Source: JBGPIK01 sp041484845
GTDB lineage: Bacteria > Desulfobacterota > Binatia > UBA9968
Direction: 5' to 3'
DNA length: 10,709 nucleotides
NCBI GenBank assembly: GCA_041484845.1
Contig: JBGPIK010000226.1
Span: 1-10,709, forward strand
Shown here: piece after piece, positions 6,199 through 10,709 of the stretch
Layout of the letters: each line of letters opens with the position of its first letter
Numbering within the stretch: the stretch's first letter is position 1
Made by a program: the position numbers and the translations under genes
Notes under the pieces: model-generated
What the model saw: the letters and a program-made list of their open reading frames with translations, nothing else
Told to the model about the DNA's origin: nothing
Database searches by the model: none

Positions 6199-8580
6199 TC
6201 ACGCGCGCTTTTCGTTCTTGGCTGGACTCCATTTCCAATCGCGAATCTCGGGCATATCTTCCCCATGTTTGTGGATGTAGTTTTTGTGGTCGATCAGCTT
6301 GTCGCGAATAAACTGTTTGGCGTAAGCGGCCCGCGCGCCCAAACTTGGGACGCGATCGATCACATCGCCGACCAGATGAAAACGATCAAGGTCGTTGAGC
6401 ACGACCATGTCGAACGGCGTTGTTGTGGTTCCTTCCTCCTTATATCCCCGAACGTGCAGGTTCGTGTGATTGGTCCGACGATAGGTTAGACGATGGATCA
6501 ACCAGGGATACCCGTGGTAGGCGAAGATAATGGGCTTGTCCTTCGTAAACAGGACGTCAAAGTCCTTGTCGCTCAAACCGTGGGGATGCTCGCTTCTGGG
6601 TTGCAGCGTCATCAAGTCTACGACATTGACGACGCGAATCTTCAGTTCCGGGAAATGCTGTCGCAGTATGTCCACAGCAGCCAGAGTTTCCAAGGTCGGC
6701 ACGTCGCCGGCGCAGCCCATGACCACGTCAGGCTCACCGCCCGCGTCATTACTCGCCCATTCCCAGATGCCCAGACCGGCGGTGCAGTGTTTGACGGCCG
6801 CATCCATGTCAAGCCATTGCAGCGACGGCTGTTTGCCCGCGACGATGACATTGATGTAATCGCGGCTGCGCAAGCAATGATCCGTTACCGAAAGCAGAGT
6901 GTTGGCGTCCGGCGGCAAATAGACGCGGATGATGTCCCCTTTCTTATTCACCACGTGATCGATAAAACCGGGATCCTGGTGACTGAAGCCATTGTGGTCC
7001 TGCCGCCATACGTGGGATGTGAGCAGATAATTGAGCGACGCAATGGGGCGCCGCCAGGGGATTGCGCGCGTGACCTTGAGCCATTTCGCGTGTTGATTGA
7101 ACATCGAGTCGACAATGTGGATGAAGGCTTCATAGCAGGAAAAAAGGCCGTGACGGCCAGTCAGCAGATAACCCTCCAGCCAACCCTGGCATAAATGCTC
7201 ACTCAGGACTTCCATCACCCGGCCGTCCGGTGACACATGATCGTCGGTTTTCAGAATCTCAGCCGTAGAAATACGGTCCGTGACTTCGAATAGATCGGTC
7301 AAACGATTGGACGCGGTCTCATCGGGGCCGAAGACCCGGAAATTGCGCTGCTGCCCACTGAGCTTCATCACGTCCCGCATCAATGCTCCCATGACCCGAG
7401 TGGCTTCCGCCATGACCGCGCCGGGTTGGGGAACCGCCACCGCGTATTGCCGAAAATCCGGCATGCGCAGATCGCGCAGCAGGATGCCACCATTCGCGTG
7501 CGGGTTCGCTCCCATGCGCCGTTCACCCTTAGGCGCCAGATCGGCCAATTCAGAAATGAGTTTGCCCTTCTCGTCGAAAAGCTCTTCGGGCTTGTAGCTC
7601 TTCATCCACTGCTCAAGCATTTTTAGGTGCTTGGGATTGCTCGCTAGTTCTGTAAGTGGCACCTGGTGAGAACGAAAGGAACCTTCCATGAGTAGCCCGT
7701 CCACCTCCTTGGGCCCTGTCCAGCCTTTGGGTGTGCGAAAAATGATCATCGGCCACAACGGCCGTTTTTTGAAGCCTTTGCCGCGCGCCTCAGTCTGGAT
7801 TTGTTTGATCTCTTCGATGATCGTGTCGAGGGTGTTCGCCATGGCCTGGTGAACTTTGTCGGGATCGTCTCCTTCGACGAAGTACGGCTTGTAACCGTAG
7901 CCACGAAAGAGCTGGTCCAATTCCTCGCGCCCGATACGCGCCAGCACGGTCGGGTTGGCGATCTTATAACCATTGAGGTGTAGAATCGGCAACACCGCTC
8001 CATCGTGAACGGGATTCAAAAATTTGTTCGAATGCCAACTAGTCGCGAGCGGCCCCGTTTCCGCTTCTCCATCGCCCACCACACAGGCCACCAGCAGATC
8101 GGGATTGTCCAACGCGGCGCCGTAGGCATGCGCCAGGGAATAGCCGAGCTCACCCCCTTCATTGATGGAGCCCGGCGTTTCCGGGGCTACGTGACTGGGA
8201 ACCCCGCCGGGAAAAGAGAACTGGGTGAACAACCGCTTCATACCTTCTTCGTCTTGCGAAACATTCGGGTACAGTTCGCTGTACGAGCCCTCGAGATACG
8301 TGTTGGCGACTAAACCCGGCCCTCCATGCCCCGGCCCCGTAACATAGATCATGTTCAAGTCATATTGCTTGATGATCCGGTTGAGATGAACATAAATGAA
8401 ATTCAATCCCGGCGTGGTACCCCAGTGGCCCAGCAGTCTCGGCTTTACGTGCTCAAGCTTCAGCGGCTTCTTCAATAACGGATTGTCATAGAGATAGATT
8501 TGACCCACCGATAAGTAGTTAGCAGCCCGCCAATAGGCGTTCAATTTACGCACGAGATCGGACGATAAAGATTTATCCAT
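6199..8580 (-). CDS. xfp: Phosphoketolase (xylulose 5-phosphate / fructose 6-phosphate)
   Basis: This is a thiamine-diphosphate enzyme that cleaves xylulose 5-phosphate with phosphate into acetyl phosphate and glyceraldehyde 3-phosphate. Many members also split fructose 6-phosphate into acetyl phosphate and erythrose 4-phosphate. The 793 residues match the family's full length of about 790-825. Signature segments are all present: GHWGTTPGLNFIYVHLNR (51-68), TGPGHGGPGL (81-90), LEGSYSELYP (96-105), the cofactor motif GDGEAETGPLATSWH (169-183), RVFGPDETASNRL (415-427), SHQDPGF (533-539) and AYHGYPWLIHRL (687-698). Conserved histidines, including H52, H85 and H689, are in place, so it should be active and cytosolic. 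An AAGGAG Shine-Dalgarno (8588-8593) lies 7 bases before the ATG and fixes the start. It is the third gene of an apparent operon with zwf and a HAD hydrolase, 45 bases after the latter. Substrate preference cannot be told from the sequence by eye. Confidence 0.97.
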   Translation of the reverse strand: MDKSLSSDLVRKLNAYWRAANYLSVGQIYLYDNPLLKKPLKLEHVKPRLLGHWGTTPGLNFIYVHLNRIIKQYDLNMIYVTGPGHGGPGLVANTYLEGSYSELYPNVSQDEEGMKRLFTQFSFPGGVPSHVAPETPGSINEGGELGYSLAHAYGAALDNPDLLVACVVGDGEAETGPLATSWHSNKFLNPVHDGAVLPILHLNGYKIANPTVLARIGREELDQLFRGYGYKPYFVEGDDPDKVHQAMANTLDTIIEEIKQIQTEARGKGFKKRPLWPMIIFRTPKGWTGPKEVDGLLMEGSFRSHQVPLTELASNPKHLKMLEQWMKSYKPEELFDEKGKLISELADLAPKGERRMGANPHANGGILLRDLRMPDFRQYAVAVPQPGAVMAEATRVMGALMRDVMKLSGQQRNFRVFGPDETASNRLTDLFEVTDRISTAEILKTDDHVSPDGRVMEVLSEHLCQGWLEGYLLTGRHGLFSCYEAFIHIVDSMFNQHAKWLKVTRAIPWRRPIASLNYLLTSHVWRQDHNGFSHQDPGFIDHVVNKKGDIIRVYLPPDANTLLSVTDHCLRSRDYINVIVAGKQPSLQWLDMDAAVKHCTAGLGIWEWASNDAGGEPDVVMGCAGDVPTLETLAAVDILRQHFPELKIRVVNVVDLMTLQPRSEHPHGLSDKDFDVLFTKDKPIIFAYHGYPWLIHRLTYRRTNHTNLHVRGYKEEGTTTTPFDMVVLNDLDRFHLVGDVIDRVPSLGARAAYAKQFIRDKLIDHKNYIHKHGEDMPEIRDWKWSPAKNEKRA

Positions 8581-8625
8581 GATACGGCTCCTTGTGTTTG
8601 GGCTGAGATGCCCTGTCCGCCTCGA

Positions 8626-9312
8626 TCATGCGGACGACTTTAGAGCAAGTAGTGCAGACATGTCGTAATTGAGTAAATCACCAATCCGATCAATCGTGAG
8701 ATCGGCCGGCGGATAAGCGGCTTGTGCTTTTGGATCATTGGCATAGTGGCCCTGTCGAGGCTGGACGGTTATTACCCGGCCGCCCCAGATTTGCTTCACG
8801 GCCGTTAAAATGCGTGGCTTGTCGTCCACAAGCACATAACGGTCAGCCGGATAAAACCGCTCGACATCGCTAAGTTCGATTTCTTTGTGGACGTAGATTA
8901 GCACGTGTCCCGCCACGGCATCGCGAATACCGGACCGCTGGACTTTGCGCGGCTGAAAGACCACGTCCCCGTCCGAGAGGATGACCGTTAGCCCGAACCG
9001 TTGCAGATGTTTGAGGACCTCTAGAGCCCGCGGGTAGAGCCGCTCCTCAAAAGGGTAATCCAGTAAGAAGCAGGACATCATAAACAGACGCGGGTCGTGG
9101 AGGTTCTCGAGGCGATAGCGCTGCAACGCTCCCAGGTAGTCGGCGTAGCCCAGCTCCTGGAAAAGCTGTTGGAAGATCGCCCAGTACCTTTGCGCGGCCT
9201 GCGCGCCGAAGTTTTTCGTGATGTGGTCCAGGTAGTCATCCTGGGCGGTGTCGTTGTCGAGCAAGGTATCGTCGACGTCGAACAAAAAAACGACCTGCTT
9301 TTCGGAAGTCAT
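8626..9312 (-). CDS. HAD-superfamily hydrolase
   Basis: A 228-residue cytosolic haloacid-dehalogenase-type protein, most likely a phosphatase on a small metabolite. Motif I is DVDDT (12-16), with D12 as nucleophile and D14 as acid/base. Motif II is the Ser in ILSDGD (S113), a Lys for motif III is probably K123, and the acidic motif IV is LVDDKPR (D163, D164). The helical cap sits between motifs I and II (about 20-100), as in the C1-cap subgroup. The start ATG overlaps the zwf stop as ATGA (9309-9312) and has a GAGGTG ribosome site at 9318-9323, so translation is probably coupled to zwf. Placement between glucose-6-phosphate dehydrogenase and phosphoketolase suggests a sugar-phosphate or phospho-acid substrate, possibly removing a side product. 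The substrate is inference. The superfamily call is firm and no specific family is claimed. Confidence 0.9.
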   Translation of the reverse strand: MTSEKQVVFLFDVDDTLLDNDTAQDDYLDHITKNFGAQAAQRYWAIFQQLFQELGYADYLGALQRYRLENLHDPRLFMMSCFLLDYPFEERLYPRALEVLKHLQRFGLTVILSDGDVVFQPRKVQRSGIRDAVAGHVLIYVHKEIELSDVERFYPADRYVLVDDKPRILTAVKQIWGGRVITVQPRQGHYANDPKAQAAYPPADLTIDRIGDLLNYDMSALLALKSSA

Positions 9313-10697
9313 GACGTCACCTCAACGGGTTTGGGATTGTGCCAGCCGCCAATGTCCGCCGCAATCGCATCCGCTTCAGACGGTCCCCACGTGCCCTGGC
9401 CATACTCGTGGACCGGTGTTACGTCGCCCAAGACAGGGTCCACGACCCGCCACGCTGCCTCGACGGCGTCTTCGCGATTGAAAAGCGTCGCGTCTCCGCG
9501 CAAGGCATCGCCGAGCAGCCGTTCATAGGGCGACATCTCACCGCTCGATTGCTCGTGTGCCACGAGCTCGATCTCCTCTCCGACCATCTCCTCGCCGGCC
9601 ACTTTGATGCGTGCGCCAAGAGAAATGATAAAATCGGGGCCGAGACGAAAACGAAAGTAATTGGCATGAGGGACAACGACTTCGTCAAAAACCGAATGGG
9701 GCGGGCGCTTCAGCGTGATCAAAACTTCAGTCGCGGTCACGGGCAGACACTTACCGGCACGGATGCAGAAAGGCACACCGGCCCAGCGCCAATTGTCAAT
9801 GTAAAGGCGCACGGCAGCGTAGGTCTCGACCGTTGAGCTGGGAGATACGCCGGGCTCCTTGCGATAGCCTTGAAACTGCCCTCTCACGACGCAATTTCTA
9901 TCAAGCGGACGCATGGCTCGCATCACCCGGATTTTTTCGTCGCGGACGCACACTGTGTCGTTGGCCGCCGGGGGATCGATGGCAAGAAGCACCATGACCT
10001 GTAATAAATGATTCTGCACGACGTCACGGATCGCGCCGACTTCCTCATAGAGTTTTTCCCGCCCGCGCAGGCCGAAATCTTCCGCCATCGTGATCTGCAC
10101 GCTCTGAATGTGCTCGTGGTTCCAGATCGGCTCAAGAAAAGAATTGGCGAAGCGAAAGTAGAGCAGATTCTGCACCGGCTCTTTGCCGAGGTAATGATCG
10201 ATTCGAAAAATCGCCGCCTCCGGAAAGAACTCGTGCAGCGTTCGATCAAGCGCCTGCGAGCTTGCCAGATCACGGCCAAACGGTTTTTCCACGACGACGC
10301 GCGCGTCTTTAGCGCAGCCAGCCTGAGCGAGGTTGGCCGCGACTGACGCGAACATGCTGGGCGGGATGGCAAAATAATGCAGAGGGCGCTCGGCGCTTCC
10401 CAGTTCTTGGCGCAACCGCGCAAAAGTCGCTTGCTCACGGTAATCTCCGTCCACGTATCTCAGTTGAGCCGAGAGCTTCGCGAAAGCGACTTCATCTACG
10501 CCGCCGTGATGGCCGAGGCTCTCATGGGCGTGCTCGCGCATCTGCTCAAGATTCCAACCCGACTTGGAAACCCCGATGATGGGAACATCGAGGTCGCCGC
10601 GCCGTATCAACGCCTGCAGCGCCGGGAAAATCTCTTTATAGGCGAGATCGCCGCTCGCGCCAAAAAAAACAAATGCGTCTGAACACACTTCAGCCAT
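9309..10697 (-). CDS. zwf: Glucose-6-phosphate 1-dehydrogenase
   Basis: It oxidises glucose 6-phosphate to 6-phosphogluconolactone with NAD(P)+, the entry step of the oxidative pentose-phosphate route. The 462 residues are somewhat short for the family (about 480-500). Motifs seen are the dinucleotide loop GASGDLA (13-19), VVEKPFGRDL (135-144), the active-site signature RIDHYLGKE (165-173) and GAIRDVVQNHLLQ (221-233) with the conserved His. Further conserved segments are GVPFCIRAGKCL (307-318) and the C-terminal GGWHNP (450-455). After GASGDLA the usual basic pair is replaced by YKE, which may bear on cofactor preference. Both halves of the enzyme are intact. An AGGAGG site (10703-10708) 5 bases before the ATG fixes the start. 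It overlaps the HAD gene by ATGA and probably heads the visible operon, though further upstream genes could lie beyond the right edge. Its product line leads to xylulose 5-phosphate, the substrate of the phosphoketolase downstream. Confidence 0.97.
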   Translation of the reverse strand: MAEVCSDAFVFFGASGDLAYKEIFPALQALIRRGDLDVPIIGVSKSGWNLEQMREHAHESLGHHGGVDEVAFAKLSAQLRYVDGDYREQATFARLRQELGSAERPLHYFAIPPSMFASVAANLAQAGCAKDARVVVEKPFGRDLASSQALDRTLHEFFPEAAIFRIDHYLGKEPVQNLLYFRFANSFLEPIWNHEHIQSVQITMAEDFGLRGREKLYEEVGAIRDVVQNHLLQVMVLLAIDPPAANDTVCVRDEKIRVMRAMRPLDRNCVVRGQFQGYRKEPGVSPSSTVETYAAVRLYIDNWRWAGVPFCIRAGKCLPVTATEVLITLKRPPHSVFDEVVVPHANYFRFRLGPDFIISLGARIKVAGEEMVGEEIELVAHEQSSGEMSPYERLLGDALRGDATLFNREDAVEAAWRVVDPVLGDVTPVHEYGQGTWGPSEADAIAADIGGWHNPKPVEVTS

Positions 10698-10702
10698 AGA
10701 GG

Positions 10703-10708
10703 CCTCCT
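10703..10708 (-). promoter_or_regulatory. Shine-Dalgarno of zwf
   Basis: On the - strand this reads AGGAGG, a perfect anti-16S match, 5 bases before the zwf ATG (10695-10697). It decides that start and shows the gene is complete although it touches the window edge. Any promoter lies outside the window. Confidence 0.8.
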
Positions 10709-10709
10709 G

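Noticed and set aside
6493..7194. 233-codon open frame on the + strand inside phosphoketolase
   Set aside because: It is a shadow of a strongly conserved gene on the other strand, with no recognisable domain.
8600..8613. GGGC/GCCC hairpin in the HAD-xfp gap
   Set aside because: Only 4 bp of stem and no U tract; unlikely to terminate transcription between the two genes.
278..10697. Mobile element, defence system or CRISPR
   Set aside because: I saw no transposase, integrase, nuclease, toxin-antitoxin pair, regularly spaced repeats or terminal inverted repeats on either strand.

Overview
The window is ordinary chromosomal DNA of moderate to fairly high GC, probably from a deep-branching Gram-negative soil or sediment bacterium of the Acidobacteria, Deltaproteobacteria or Binatia kind. 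That placement is an inference. It rests on the style of the Hanks-type kinases (N-terminal Cys motif, kinase, one membrane span, bacterial Ig-like domains outside) and on the Ser/Thr-signalling genes sitting next to central carbon genes. I see no rRNA, tRNA, CRISPR array, insertion sequence or phage gene.

Left half (about 1-6011), signalling cluster: two paralogous membrane Ser/Thr protein kinases lie on the + strand (278-2482 and 3696-6011). Between them, on the - strand, is a small TPR lipoprotein gene (2515-3357). Directly upstream of the second kinase is an overlooked fossil: the last 50 or so codons of a PP2C-type phosphatase without its catalytic part (about 3400-3567). At the left edge, an open frame (2-130) ends in residues that faintly resemble the last strand of an FHA domain. 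Kinase, PP2C and FHA proteins commonly cluster, so this looks like a rearranged phospho-signalling locus in which one kinase has lost its partner phosphatase.

Right half (6199-10697), carbon-metabolism operon on the - strand, in transcription order: glucose-6-phosphate dehydrogenase (zwf), a HAD-family hydrolase and phosphoketolase (xfp). zwf and the HAD gene overlap by ATGA, and xfp follows 45 bases later with a good Shine-Dalgarno. Together they suggest carbon entering through the oxidative pentose-phosphate branch and being cleaved at xylulose 5-phosphate to acetyl phosphate and glyceraldehyde 3-phosphate. The enzymes linking the two ends (lactonase, 6-phosphogluconate dehydrogenase, epimerase, acetate kinase or phosphotransacetylase) are not in view. 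The signalling cluster and this operon converge on a 187-base gap (6012-6198) with small hairpins but no clear intrinsic terminator.

The points most worth a second look are the PP2C fossil, the domain differences between the two kinases (two Ig-like domains plus TPR, versus a long Pro/Lys stalk plus one Ig-like domain), and the HAD enzyme embedded in a phosphoketolase operon.
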